Assembly (NCBI RefSeq): GCF_025698545.1
Contig: NC_068571.1
Location: forward strand, 31,901,733-31,965,732
Origin: Gossypium raimondii
Taxonomy: Eukaryota > Streptophyta > Magnoliopsida > Malvales > Malvaceae
DNA length: 64,000 nucleotides
Direction: 5' to 3'
In this document: one piece after another, positions 23,588 through 36,414 of the stretch
How the letters are laid out: every line of letters begins with the position of its first letter
Numbering within the stretch: position 1 is the first letter of the stretch
Program-made: the position numbers and the translations under genes
Notes under the pieces: model-generated
What the model saw: only the letters and a program-made list of their open reading frames with translations
Told to the model about the DNA's origin: nothing
Databases searched by the model: none

Positions 23588-25535
23588 TCACGGGACCATT
23601 TTACTATCCTTATAAGAGAAAGTTGATGGTTTCTGAATTTCAATTTTTGGTGTTACCTGAACCCTAGCCTCATTATTCTTAGGGCGTGAGATAATGACCA
23701 CAGGATGATTTATTTTCAGGGTCCTTGTTGTCGAGTCCGACGCACATATACTTCTTTTTTCTTCTACTTCTTTATAGAACTTTATCTCTTTGTTATCCAT
23801 CATGTTTTGGACTAAAACTCTGAATTCTTCACATCTCTGGATTTCGTGTCCCGTTTCATGATGGAATTCACAATAATTTTCTTTCTCTCAACCTTTCTCG
23901 GAACCCGTAATGACTAACCATCTTCTTGCTATCTCTTTCCAAACCCATTTCAATGGAGTTTTTACTTCAGCAATGTCAGTCTTGACTCCTTCTCCTATAT
24001 TTTCACTCATCATATTCACTCCCTTATCAGTATGATTGGGTAGCAAATTTTCTGTGCTAGATGAGTCATCCAATTTGACAACACCCACACTGATGAGCTT
24101 TTCAACTACTTTCTTAAAGGTAGTGCAATTCTCTATTGAATGCCCGTAATTCACGCATGATAGTCGCATTGTGAATTTACATCATACCAATTGGGATACG
24201 GGGGTTGTAAAGGGTTTAAGTAATGAGGAGCAACAACATGTGCATTAAATAAATTCTGATACAGCTCTTTCTATGTCATTGGAATTGGAGTGAATTGGGG
24301 CTTCTCAGTATTTTGCCTCACTCCTAATTCTTGTTTCGATGAGCCATGTTGATTAGCAACCACCTTCCTTGGTTGATTTACCGTAATTGACTTGCTGTAT
24401 GCCTTCACATTGTTCACTTCGTTTTCTCTTTTATTTGGGGCTGACCTTCTATTATTCTCCCCAACGTCTATTCTTCCACTTCTGATAGCATTTTCAACCA
24501 TTTCACTGTTCATGATTATATCTGAGAAATTCTTTGAAGCACTTCCCAACATGTGTGTAATGAACGGGGCATTCAATGTATTGATAAAGAGCATCGTCAT
24601 TTCTTTTTCTAATAGTGGCGGCTGAACTTAAATCGCAATCTCTCTCCACCTCTGTGCATACTGTCTAAAACTTTCATTCAATTTCTTTTCCAAATTTTGC
24701 AAGGTGATTCTATCAGGCATCATTTCTGATACATGACTGTACTGCCCATAAAAGCCTGCGCCAAATTCCTCCAAGTACCAATTTTGGTTCAACTTAACTT
24801 ATTGTACCATTCAGATGTTGCCCCAGTGAGGCTATCTTGGAAATAATGTATTAATAGCTGATCATTGTTAATATACCCAGTCATTCTCCTACAGAACATG
24901 GTAATATAGGCTTCAGGGCAATTGGTCCCACTATATTTCTCAAATCCTGGCATCTTGAACTTATAAGGAAGTAACAAATCCGGGACCAAACTCAGATCTT
25001 TAGCATCTATTCCACGATAGCTTTCAGTGCTCTCTATTGCCCTAAATTTTTCTTCAATTCATTTCCACTTCTCCTCAAACTATTTTGGCAATCCTTCCTT
25101 TACTTTATCCTTCTCCGCTACTTCATCAAAATCTGGGATAGCAAGATTAATCGGGTTATCCCCGGGGTTAGAACTTGATCCAGCCTGGAAGTTCATCGGT
25201 ATTGAAACACCAGCTTGAAACTGCTGATACCTAATTGAAACAAAGGATATGCGCGGATGTACCTCAACTTGAATTTGCACATTCGAAGGCATAAAGCCTA
25301 GAGGATATAGAGGTCCATCCTTGTCTTCTTCATCATTATTAACCACATGACCCTTCCCCTTATTTACTCTACTAGTCAGTAACTGTGTCAGCTTAGCCAT
25401 CATATCCTTTTGAGACTCTAGCATCCTTTTTGTCATATCCTGTTGAATTTTTTCCAATTGCTCCTTCAATTGCATCTGTAACTGATCCTGCATTTCCTTT
25501 TGAAGTCGCTCAAGCTTTTCCAATCTTTGATCCAT
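23588..25535 (-). pseudogene. Element C gag (broken)
   Basis: The N-terminus at 25535 is a predicted coiled coil (MDQRLEKLERLQKEMQDQLQ and onward to about 25390). The core YKFKMPGFEKYSGTNCPEAY and MTGYINNDQLLIHYFQDSL near 24800-24960 is the retrotransposon gag domain. Near 23830-23880 there is a zinc-knuckle-like CEFHHETGHEIQRC. The frame breaks at about 25080, 24780 and 24270, and near 24170-23880. Confidence 0.8.
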
Positions 25536-25915
25536 AATTTTTGACTTTGCAGGGTACCGTAACGGTGCTTGGTTGGTAAGTTTTTGTTGGTTTCCAGATT
25601 AACTGAGGAATAATTTTAACCAATTAAAACCTTTTAATAATCTTGAATGCATATGATGTTATGTAATGCACATGCATGAAATGAATGCAAAAGGGTGTCG
25701 AATCTGATCCAATTTCTTTTAGAAAACTTTATTGATAAACAAAATTCTTTACATAAAATGGATTTCAAATATGGTTTTGCCCTAATGCTCAAAGTTTTAA
25801 CTTCCTTCAACAACAAAGCTAACTCCTGACCTCGATCTTATTCCAGCTCTTACTTTACGCTTAATACGTCAGCCTGAATTGCCAATGTTTGCAAATGATC
25901 AACTACCTCCCGAAT

Positions 25916-27836
25916 CTAAGCCACAGCCTTGCCCATAATGTAATCTCTATTCCTGATTTGATTCTGTGAGTGATAAAGTTGTTCCTTCCAACGCTCCTCA
26001 TTTTCTTCAAAGAATTCAATCTGGTGCTCACAACTTTGTAATGTACACTCTAATTCTTCTATCCTATTCTTTATTTCCTCAATCTTGCTCAAACTTGCCT
26101 TTAATTCTACCACATAATTACGACTTCTGTACAGAGCAAGCGATCTCTCGAGTTCTACTATTCTAGCTTTTAGTTCTTCTTGATTACTTTGGGTTTCTAA
26201 CACCTATCATTCTAAAGTCTCTTTCTACACTTGGGTCTCTTGAAATTTTCTTTCCCACCAATCGGCTTTGTTTCTTTCTTCTTGGATCTCTTGTCGCCAC
26301 TTCTCTGAAGTCTTTCCCAGCCCAGCAGTTCTCATCGATAGTCGTAACTTCTTGTAATCCGTCTTTAAACTATCTAGGTCCTCATCTTCTTTATTCTTTC
26401 CTTTCCTTAATTTTTCAGCCTCTAACTTTTGAACATCAACATCTAACCTCAAATGCATCTTTTCTTCTTCCAACCGATCTATCTTCCTTTCAAGCTCTAA
26501 ATTCTTCCTTTCGAAATCTTGTTTTATAATTTCCAGCTCTGATGGGATCACTTGTAAGTATTCTTCCATTGATCGTACATTTTCTGAATTTAACTCCGGG
26601 ATATTATTATTAATTCTCTTACTTCGCCACTCACCGTACTTAGGTGTAAAAACTGGGCCCACAGCTAGCATTTTCATCCTACGAGCCTGATTCCAAGCCT
26701 GAGAAATTTCCATCACTTTCTTCTTATAATTATCTCCTCGGTACGAGAACTCACATTGAGCTAACCCATGTGTTGTTGGTACAAATTGTCTTAAACTGTA
26801 TTGCCTTAGTACAAGAAAATGTGCATACCCAACGGCTCCCCAAATTCCAAGCAACGGAACCCAATCAAAGCTCTTACATCGGTAAAGAATTTCGTCAGGA
26901 ATCAACCAAGGAGCTCTCCACTCAACATCCTCTTCTTGGAGATTTTGAAAAATTGTCATCCAATTTTCCTCTGATATGTCGTCCCTTCTTGGCGTGGCCA
27001 CTATCTCTTTTAATGGGGAGTAATGTTCGGAGAAAACTCGGTACGAAATTTTATCCACTGGACCAGGCTAACAGCAACTGTGCACATCCTATAAATCTGT
27101 CTTCGCCAGCTCGTCTGCATGCGTTCAAGGATCTAAACGTTTCAGCCAAAATTGCTGGAACAGGCGTGACCCCTTTATCCAGCCGATCAAAAAGATCTGA
27201 AACCGCTTCATCAACATGCCCTAACGCCCTAGAAAAAATCACCAACCCATAAATACTCAAGGCAAACACATCAACTTTCTTTTTCCCATCTGGATACACT
27301 AGAATTAAGTCTCGCAAATTCTTCCATGGAATACATTTACACTCACCCTTCTGCTTGATCCTGGCCGTGATCCACTGCTCACTTATCTCCGTAATGTTCA
27401 TCAATTTCTTCCAAAAAGCTGGGACATATGTGGCTCTGGAATATGCTTTATCAACCTGAAACCTCAGGCAACGTAGTAAAGCTGTATATTCCTCCACTGT
27501 AGGCACCAAATCCACCCTCCCAAAAGTAAAACAGTTATATGCAGGGTTCCAATATTGAGCAAGGGCCCGAAACAATTGTTCATCCACCCTAATATCAGAT
27601 AAATACGGTAAGTCCCCATAATTAGAGTAAAACAACTGCTTAGTCTCATCATTCCACTGATCACATATCTCCTTTAACTCTTGAAGGCTATTTTGCGTCA
27701 CACTAATACGAGTGTAATCCCACAGCTCTGACACATACCCCTTAGCTAAACTGCCTCCTTTTTCCAATTGCACTTTCTCTGACCATATACGGACAATGGC
27801 ATTGTCTTCCACTTTATCAAGAAATTCGTTTTCCAT
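25916..27836 (-). pseudogene. Element C ORF1, DUF7745-like with coiled coil (broken)
   Basis: The start is the methionine at 27836. The first 260 residues (LWDYTRISVTQNSLQELKEI, WNPAYNCFTFGRVDLVPTVEEY) resemble the plant-mobile-domain-like/DUF7745 proteins encoded before gag in Ogre-type elements. A frameshift near 27055 leads to YRVFSEHYSPLKEIVATPRR and LLGIWGAVGYAHFLVLRQYS. The C-terminal 150 or so residues are strongly charged coiled coil (26530-25920), again with a frame change near 26215. Its role in the element is not known. The family name is from memory of cotton annotations and was not checked. Confidence 0.72.
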
Positions 27837-28431
27837 GACAATTTTCTAATTTAGTAACCGAACTTGAATCGACACTCTTTGAAATATGTAGTGACATGCA
27901 AAAAATACCAACAAAACACAAACAAGTCAGTATAACACATGGACAAAAATCAAGTACCTATCTGGGTAATCACTAAAGTTTGGGATAATTCTACTTAAGT
28001 TAGGCTCCTAGGTCCTCTATATGTGGTTTGGTTCTAAAGTCAAGGTACCCAAACCAGCAGATTCCTCGATCTTCACCCATTATAGGCTCATACAGACCGA
28101 CTTCGGTTCAGGGGAATACATTTCCCTATGGCTGCACGGAGATGAAAATATCACGAAGACATAGGTACGGATGTATCCCAGAAGTGATCCACTATCCTGC
28201 ATGGAGGTGAAAATCTCACGAAGGAGTAGGTTCTCACTCCCACTTAAAAGGGTAAGACTAAACAGTCTTTATGCAATATGATGCCAAGATATAAAACTCA
28301 ATTTATAGTAATCATACCACAAACAAATGCAATGAGAGGATCGTAATTTTTCAGATCAAATTTTCAATTTTCGACAATAAGACAAAAAAAAATCAATTTT
28401 ACGGCTTGACTCTCAAAGGTCCCCAGCGGAG
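27837..28431 (-). other. Element C leader and primer-site region
   Basis: Untranslated leader between the 5' LTR and ORF1. Next to the LTR the minus strand reads CTCCGCTGGGGACCTTTGAG. This should contain the primer binding site, but I could not assign it to a tRNA. A 'ggagatgaaaatatcacgaag' type phrase occurs twice near 28135-28220. Confidence 0.55.
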
Positions 28432-29778
28432 TGGAAATTCAAAAATAACTTAACTAATATCTTAAAAAATGATATTATATAATTTAATATATTTTTCAAA
28501 ATTAAATGTCTAATTAAATTTATGAATTATTGTTTAGTATATTATATAATTAAATTCAAAACCATTTTTTTGAAAACAAAAATTAGTAGTCGACTTGAAA
28601 ACGAAAATTGGTGTCGCCACCGATCTTTTATTGAGGTGTGATCGGGTCACCCTGAGATTTTAATAAAATATATTAATTTACTAAAATAACGATTTTGGTC
28701 TTCGAATTTTGAGAAAATAGGTTTGGGAGTCGGTTGCGCACGAGGAAGGGTTAGCACCCTCACAAAAACCAAAAATTGGTACCGAATTGATTGCTTAATG
28801 TCTTAGTGTTGAAAATTTGAAAAGATTTTAAAATACGATCCTTTGAAAAGAAAACTTGAATAATCAAATTGGATGATAAGACATACTCATTTCAAAGAAA
28901 TAAATTGTCACACTCAATGAGTTAGGGTGCAACAGTCCAATCTTCGAAATTAAGTTTGTCTTTTTAAAATTTAAAATTCATGCCTTTTGAGAAGGATATT
29001 TGGTTATTTGGGTCAAACGAGAAATCAGAATCCAGTAAGTTAGGGTTCAATTTCTCGAAATTCCGAAACACCGAATATTGCCTTTATTTTAAAATCATTA
29101 ACTCGAGATAACAAAATGCCATATCCAGTGAATTAGGATTCAACATTTTGAAATCCCGGAAAACTTTATTTAGAATTTGTATGGTTTTATTGCAAAAGAA
29201 ATACTTGGCTATCTAAATTCATCGAAAAAAATCGAAGCCCAGTAAGTTAGGGCACAATCCTCTCGAGAATCGCAAATATCGAGTATTTTGTCAATTTACG
29301 AAATAAGATGATTTTAATATTTTTAATGAAACACGGTTTCTTTTAAAAATGTAGTGTGATTAAGCGGCAACGAACCATGCAAAATTCGAATATAAAATGC
29401 ACACCAATGAGTAATGAACAATAAATAAACATAACCAAGTATAACAATAATTTCAATCATACATTATGCAAATATCAACATCAACATTTAAAACTGTTAT
29501 TCTAAAGAAAATTAAAATGTAACTCATAAAAACAATAATGAGAGAAAAGAAATTTGGAATTAAAAAAAGTATGTACACAAAATTTTACATTAAAAAATAA
29601 AAAATAAGTAATTAATGTGAAGATTTGAAATAATTTAATAATAGAACTAAAATGAATAAAATGTTTAGATGAATTTTAAAGAAAGAATTATGAGGAGAAA
29701 ATAAAATGAATAAATCTTAAATTAATATATATATATTTTAATCTAGATAAGTAAAACCTAATGTAAATAATAATGTAC

Positions 29779-29847
<69 letters not shown>

Positions 29848-29866
29848 ATATAATAATAATAAACCA
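29779..29866. repeat. ATA/ATT microsatellite in LTR
   Basis: A longer uninterrupted counterpart of the array at 14638-14711, as expected for a slippage-prone repeat after LTR duplication. Confidence 0.9.
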
Positions 29867-30245
29867 ATTAATTTAATAGTAAAAAAACAAAACAATAGAT
29901 TAATTTAGAACTAAAACAAAATTTCAAGGGCGAATTTGAAACAAGCGTGTAAACGACCAAATTAAGAACTGTTTAACATCAGAGGGACTATTGCAGCAAT
30001 TAAACGCACAAATCCTCTTTGGCGTACAGATTAATCCTTCCAAAACGGTGTTGTTTTATTATGTATCCAATTGAAACCAAAACCAAATATAATGTATAAA
30101 TTAAAATAATGATAAAAATTGAATTAAAACAACATAAAATACAGATGGACCTGTTGCGCAAATGGACCATTGAGACAAAAACGTGTGGATCCTTCCCTCG
30201 GATCGGGTCACCTCAATCAGCCTCAAATGACACCGTTTCTCAACG

Positions 30246-30254
30246 TATATAAAT
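30246..30254. promoter_or_regulatory. TATA-box-like site in element C 5' LTR
   Basis: Same TATATAAAT as in the 3' LTR. The element promoter would use the minus-strand reading. Which strand is used, if either, cannot be told from the sequence. Confidence 0.4.
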
Positions 30255-31031
30255 GCCACATTAAATCCTAATTAGTAACTTTTATCATTTTTAAAACAAA
30301 AATTAAAAAAAAAGGAACCCTAGGCCCTTTTCCTTCTGCCGCAAAACTGCTCACCCCCTCTCAAACTTCGATTTTGACAAAGCGAGTGAGGTCCAGCGTC
30401 CAGATAAGCTTTCTAACCCCTTCTCTTTTACTGCGTTTGAATAAAAAAGAGACGAAAGAAAAAAAATGAAGAAAAGCAAAGAGTTTATTCACCTTTCAAA
30501 TCTTTTCGTTTTCTCTGAATTTTTTGTTTTTTGTATTTAATCCGTGAATCCTTTTTACAGTGCCTTGCTTGGCCTTTTATAATCACAAAATAAAAAATAA
30601 AATAAAATATTGAAATACAATCTGTTATCTTTCATTTTGTTATTTCGTTTTTTCTTTTTTTGTGTTTGTTGGCCTATGCTTGTTTGTTAGTTGCAGGTAC
30701 AGCTGGAGGCGCGTGGCGAAGGCTCGGTGACTGCTAGCATCCACGCGCGGAATAATCTAGTTTCTTCATGTGGCGGCTGAGGCTCTGGAACCCTTAGGGT
30801 TTCTGAAAATGAAAACAATCTGGGCTAGTTTTGGTTATCGGGCTGGGGTGTATTGTAATTCGGGTTAGGTTTAGTGGGTTTTGTATTGTATTGGGTTTAG
30901 GCTAAGGTAATTTTGATTTATTTGTATATAAATGGACAATGGACAATGGACTGAATTTTATTTTATTGGTTATTTTTTTATTTATTCGTTTATTTAATCT
31001 ACACGGGCTCGGGCTAAAATTGAGTATTACA

Positions 31032-31724
31032 AGAATATTGCTAGCTAGTGAAAAAGAAAATATCTCTGCACTTTTTCTAATTTGGAATTTAGTTTCTAAA
31101 TTTTTATTTTTAAGAATTTAGTCTCTCTATTATTTAGATTTTAAAATTTAATGTTTAATTGCTAACATTGTTAAAAAGTAACTTTTGAAATAAAAAACAC
31201 ACTGTAACTAAAAAAATAATTTTGTAATGACCTAAATTTAACAAAATAATTTTAATAGTCTAAACAATTGGATATAAATTTTGAAATCTATAAAATACAT
31301 TTCTAAAAATAAAGTACATGGACCAAATTTTAAATTTCTGAAGAACACAAAACTTATAGCATACTTTCACAAATAAAATTAAGATGATGACATGTGTCCC
31401 ATTTTTATAAAACTTTAAATATATCTTGCATATGTCATTCTCTTAATCTTACTTTGAAACTTTTTCTTTTACTATCAGTTCATCATATAATAATGTTAAA
31501 CTATTATTACCAAAGACTGTTTACTTTAATAAAGAAATGATAATTTTGTCGATTGAGTCTTAATTCGACAATGTTAATGCAGGAGGACATGGGCTCGAGT
31601 ATACTGAAGCTCATTATTCTTTTATTTAAGGGTTGAAGAGAGGTTATGGGCAGTTCTAAGCTTTATATCAAAAAGAGCGGATATGATAGAACCTATAATG
31701 AAATTAATGTTCACACACAAAAAA
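31032..31724. other. Intergenic stretch, nothing recognised
   Basis: AT-rich host sequence between element C and a MITE. No coding similarity, tRNA or clear repeat was seen. Confidence 0.55.
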
Positions 31725-32053
31725 AAAGACATGATAACTTTAGCCCTCAACATTTACATCTTTTGTCAATTTGACTCTCATTTTTTAAGCTAAATTTGGC
31801 CTTTAACCTTTCAAAAAGAGTCAAATCACTTTTTTGTAACAAAAATGCTAACTAAAACATTAATTTATTAATGATATTGGTGTGGCAACCCGCGTGACTG
31901 TCCACATATATTTTATGCTAAAAACAAAGGTTGATGGTCAAATTCAACTCTTTTTGAAAAGTTGAGTGTTAAATTTAGTTCAAAACAAGAATAAGAGCCA
32001 AATTGATAAAAGATGTAAATGTTAAGGGTTAAATTTGTCATTATTCCCTTTAA
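31725..32053. mobile_element. Foldback MITE, about 330 bp
   Basis: The left arm (phrases 'tcaacatttacatctttt' and 'caatttgactctca') and the right arm ('aaaagatgtaaatgttaa' and 'agagccaaattg') are reverse complements, with further matching arm sequence inward ('tcaaaaagagt' / 'actctttttga'). It folds around about 31880. No coding content. Exact ends and target duplication were not resolved. Confidence 0.7.
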
Positions 32054-32399
32054 TAAATTAATTAAGTTTTGTATAGAAAGATTAATTAAGAAATATAATT
32101 AGATATTATTTAATTTAATAAAATATTAATTAAATGAAGTTTAACTTCTATGAAATAAAAATAATAAAATTATTAATATTTAATTTAACAAAAATCATTA
32201 ATTAAAGATTAAATAGTTAATTTAAAGAAAAAGTTACTAACAAAATCATAAATACATATTGGATGCCCACTTAAGTTTGATTTAAAGCCATTTTAATGGA
32301 AACTAGTAGCTCTAACGTTTACATCCCATTTTCCAGGTTTACATAAGTAAAACAAACTTTGCTAAGAAAATATTGCAGCTTGAGAAGTCAATAACTCTA

Positions 32400-32436
<37 letters not shown>

Positions 32437-32969
32437 ACGTTTTGTGGTGCTGTTTTTATCATGTAACTTCTTCCATAGTTCTATTTGTTTGGCTCCTCTC
32501 CTCTCTATTGATGCTTCTCCAATCTAAAGAATTGGGTTTGGAATCACGTCTCTTCCATACAAACTTATAACAGCTATTGCCATATTCTCATATAGCTTTA
32601 TTATGTTACTGCATTTTCAATCCAATAAACATAATATATTAACACCCAATTTCACATTAATGCTTAAACCGAACTGGAGTCATCCAGGTGGTGCCATAAG
32701 AGATTCAAAGATATGGATTACGGTATGAAGATATGTGATACGCTGATAAGAGCATAGTGAAGTATTTAACATACATTAGATTTCTCCACTGTACACTTAT
32801 TGATCTAAGAGAGCTTGTAAATGCAGTCCGCAGACTCAGCAAAAACCAAAAAAACAAAAGACAACTTTTGAAATGTCCTCCTATACAAAAGATGCCCGTT
32901 TTTAGCATAGGGGAAGCAGCAGTGGCTTTCTAGCAGGCAAAACCAACTATTCTTTAAGGGGATACTCAT
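32054..32969. other. AT-rich 3' flank of ORMDL gene
   Basis: Contains a TA dinucleotide microsatellite at 32405-32432 and the probable 3' untranslated region of the ORMDL gene towards 32970. Nothing else was recognised. Confidence 0.5.
32405..32432. repeat. TA dinucleotide microsatellite
   Basis: About fourteen uninterrupted TA units. Confidence 0.9.
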
Positions 32970-35655
32970 TCACTTGTCTGCATTGATTCCAAAGATCCGG
33001 ACCTTGTGCATGTTGGGGAACTTGGCGATGACAAGCACAAGCACTGCAAGTGTGTTAAAAAAGAGCATAGGATGTTGATAGTCGGTTGTATGCGAGGCTA
33101 TCAAGTACCTGTCAGTAAACAGAAAAAAACAAGATCAATAGGTATCTGAGTATCTGACTTCAGCAAATGAAATCCAAAATGCCTAAATGCAGCAAACTCT
33201 CTGGCAAAACAAAAAAGCCCATCAACTATACATGAAGTCATGCTGCGGAGGTTCATGAAAGCAGCAGGACAATCAAGGATGAAATTCTGTTGTTTATCAT
33301 CTATCAAAATATTGTCAATGTCTGATTTGTGAGGCAATCAACCAGACTTCTCTGAGGAAACAAGACTCTACAAGTCTGCACCAAATTGAAGACAAACTGC
33401 ATACTTGGCAGAGTCTCAAATCCCATAGCAAGACTAAAATCTAATCACATAATAGTAGTTCTTCTCTTTTGGTCTTTCAAAGTTTGATGTTACACTCGGT
33501 CATTCACACACAGGGAGGTAGATTTAAACCTAGGGATAAATCTAAAAGTTACACATTAACTTAGATCCAATGTTTAATGTGAATGAACTTCGTTTTAGTA
33601 CAACTACACACATGAAACTTCAATTTTAATTCAATTGTACATATATAAAAAAAATCCAGTTATTTCCAAGTTGAGTCAATATAATCATGTATGCAATAAG
33701 TAAACCTAAAATGGTATCATGTTTGTAACAGAGTTGGTGGTTTGTGAAAATTGAACTAAAATTTACAATTTAACAAAACCAAAGTTCATGTATTGCACTG
33801 CACATTGAATCCATCCATTCCTGCCAATGGAACAAGTTTCCTGTTTATCTTCTATTCAAATAACTCTAATAAAAAGGTCTGATAAATTATTTACATAAGG
33901 TAGGGTTTTCTTGATGAGTGTCTTATACAAAACAAAGTATCACAACAAAAGTTGGCATTGACTTGAGCCTTGAGAGCTAATATATTAAAAACGACCAACT
34001 GACAAACATGTTGGTGATAAGTAAAGGAATTCAAAAGAAACCATTTTTATTTTTATTTTTACAAATGCAATTGAATAAATATTAGTTCACAGAAGGAAAA
34101 TGAGAACATAGATACCTGTACACACATGAACATACTTGATATATGTTAAGAGAAAAGCAACAGCTACCCATTTGATGAATAAGAGTACTCAATAATAACA
34201 GAGCCATGTTACAGAAACTCTCCCATGGCACAAACAAAATCATATATAATCAGTGGGCTCTATATTTATTTACCCATTGTTTGATTCAGGCATGCCTAGT
34301 AGTCTATACAGTTTGTTACTTTAATAAGGGGAAGAAAAGAAAAGGCTGAATAATCAACCTTCAATGCTTGAAAATGAAGATATGCATACGCACATTTTGC
34401 AAGATATCAAATAAGGAAGACTTACAGCACAACAGGTACGACAGTTAGAAACTTCCTATTGCGTGTAAGCTGCTTTCCATTGTCTATCTGCTCCCACCAA
34501 GTCAAGCCATTGTAAATCCCTTGATCTTCAGCAAATGGGGTTCCTTTCTTCCAGTGAAAGAAGTGGTATGTAACCTGAAAATAGACTATTCAATGTTGGT
34601 TCAGATAACTATCAAGCAGATTGGTGATGTTCTGAAACTAAATAGGAAAAAAATAGCCCAATAGAAAAACTTAAGGCTTTTGTACTCTGTGAAATACAAC
34701 AGAAAAGCAACTAATTTTTACAAGAGAAAGAAGCACAAGATCAGCTAGATTGAAATACCAAGAAGGCATGGATATTTTAGAGACAGCAATCAACTAGTTG
34801 GAAAGCCTCATGATTAGATAGATGCTAACCTTCTAACAACATGAGTTAATGCAAAATAGAAAGTGAAGCAGCACATAAAGGACTTCAGACAGATATAAAG
34901 AGAAGTTAGTATAAGCGGGTGGCAAATTACCAATACAGGTAATAATATATGGCCAAGCTGCAAAACAGCTCAACATGGACTAGGTTTGCATTGGCAAAAT
35001 CTTAATTCTGTTCTAGAGACATGTTGGAATGCTAGGAAATAAAATTTTGAATATATATCACCCTATATCTCATACTCGGAACAGATTCTCAGAACATAAT
35101 GACATTGTTCAATCGCTAAAACACCCTGATTTACCCATTTCCCATATCAATTGAGATGATTTCAGTTCAAACTTTAAACAATTTCTCTACGACAACTGAG
35201 ACAAAAGAGAGATACTGATGCATGGAATTCAAACTTAACAGTGTAACTACAGCTTAAAACAAGAACCAATCAACAACCCCACAAAAGAACCTAAAGGAAA
35301 ATAGCAATAACATATCCAAGACACTCAAAATCAACCCATACAAAGCCAATTTCAAACAACGAATAAAACCCAAAACAGAATAAGTAATTCCCGGGCATAA
35401 AAAGAAACCCAATTGAACATTCAAGACAATAAAAACAATTATGGGAAGAAACAAGAAAAGAAAACGCACGAGGAAGTGAGCGAGATTGACGACGGTCCAA
35501 GCCATGCCAGGAGAGCAACCGAAGATGGAGAGAACAAGGAGCCAGGAGAAGAATAGGATTAGAATATAAGTAGTCCATACTCCTGGGTACATGAACCACT
35601 CGGTGTTCCGGTTCAGATCCGCCGGTGGCACCGCTTTCACATACAGATTCGCCAT
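32970..35655 (-). CDS. ORM1-like (ORMDL) protein, three exons, 157 aa
   Basis: ORMDL proteins sit in the ER membrane and restrain serine palmitoyltransferase, the first enzyme of sphingolipid synthesis. Exons on the minus strand: 35655-35470 (62 codons), 34574-34426 and 33108-32970. The splice sites used are GTGCGT, CAG, GTAAGT and CAG, and frame is kept across both junctions (phase 0, then phase 2). Exon 1 gives MANLYVKAVPPADLNRNTEW and a first hydrophobic segment (YILILFFSWLLVLSIF). Exon 2 gives HWKKGTPFAEDQG, TWWEQIDNGKQLTRNRKFL. Exon 3 gives HTTDYQHP and ends KVRIFGINADK. These are the family's hallmark phrases, and 157 aa is the usual plant length. A TATA-like TATTTATATA lies on the minus strand at 35731-35740. 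The gene looks intact, flanked by repeats but with none in its exons. Confidence 0.95.
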
Positions 35656-36414
35656 TTACTTCCAATAACCACCAAACCCCAGACTTACCCTTTTCTCAAG
35701 CCACCCTGCTGTCTTCGATTTCGATCGATCTATATAAATATCTCAAAGGCTTTAGGTATTTGTTGGATTTAGGAATCTGAAAAGAAAAATCCAGAGGATC
35801 GTTGATCTGCAAAAAGGAGGAAGATTAGAATATAAAAAAGGATGGGGGTATTTTGATGGTTAGGAAAAGGGGTGATTAGTTCTCTAAGCCGACCATTATT
35901 ACAACAACAACCAACCAAACCAACGCTGTAATCCAAAACAACAAACTGACTTATCTATCTCGTGAAACCTTTCTGCTTTGGCAAAGCCCATACGACACGC
36001 TTTACCTGGTCTAACTTTCGTCTTTAAGACTAAAGACTTGTCGTTTTCTTTATTTTGTTTTGTTTTTCCTTTGGATAATCATAATATCTATCTATGCTTT
36101 ATTTTATCTGTTTTAGATTTTGATGGTTTACTTTCTTCTTCTTCTTCTTCTTTTTGATTATTATATTTATTGCTACTTGAAAAATGCTTCTAATATATAT
36201 TTGTCGATTGGGATAGAATACTTCTAAGTCTTTCTTTTTTACAAAATTTAGAATTTGAATTGTGGGGTATTCATCATTTCATTTATTTCATAATTCAATA
36301 TTAGTATGAGTTCCAATAATTATTTTATTCTTAAAAAAAATCTTTAGATTTAATTTAATGCTCCTATGATACGATAAATTATCATTTTTTATCATTTTCA
36401 TCACATCATTCATG
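35656..36414. other. ORMDL 5' flank
   Basis: Likely 5' untranslated region and promoter of the ORMDL gene, with a CT-rich tract near 36130-36155 ('cttcttcttcttctt'). No other feature was seen. Confidence 0.5.

Larger units (their letters stand above)
13321..31031 (-). mobile_element. Element C: near-complete Tat/Ogre-like Ty3/gypsy element, 17.7 kb
   Basis: Two long direct repeats (13321-15901 and 28432-31031), both TG...CA, bound an internal region read on the minus strand: ORF1, gag, protease, RT, RNase H, a second RNase H, integrase, a tandem-repeat region and a polypurine tract. A second RNase H domain, an extra ORF before gag and a repeat-rich 3' region are known marks of the Tat/Ogre lineage. 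The flanking 5-mers AATAG and AGAAT do not match, so a target duplication is not visible. All coding regions are interrupted. Confidence 0.88.
28432..31031 (-). repeat. Element C 5' LTR (2.60 kb)
   Basis: Direct repeat of 13321-15901 with the same TG...CA ends. It has an ATA/ATT microsatellite at 29779-29866. It lacks 41 bp between two copies of GTCACC that are present in the other LTR, which suggests slippage or microhomology deletion at 30207-30212. Confidence 0.9.

Noticed and set aside
33101..33337. 78-codon open frame on the minus strand within the ORMDL gene
   Set aside because: It falls almost wholly in ORMDL intron 2 and does not join either exon in frame.
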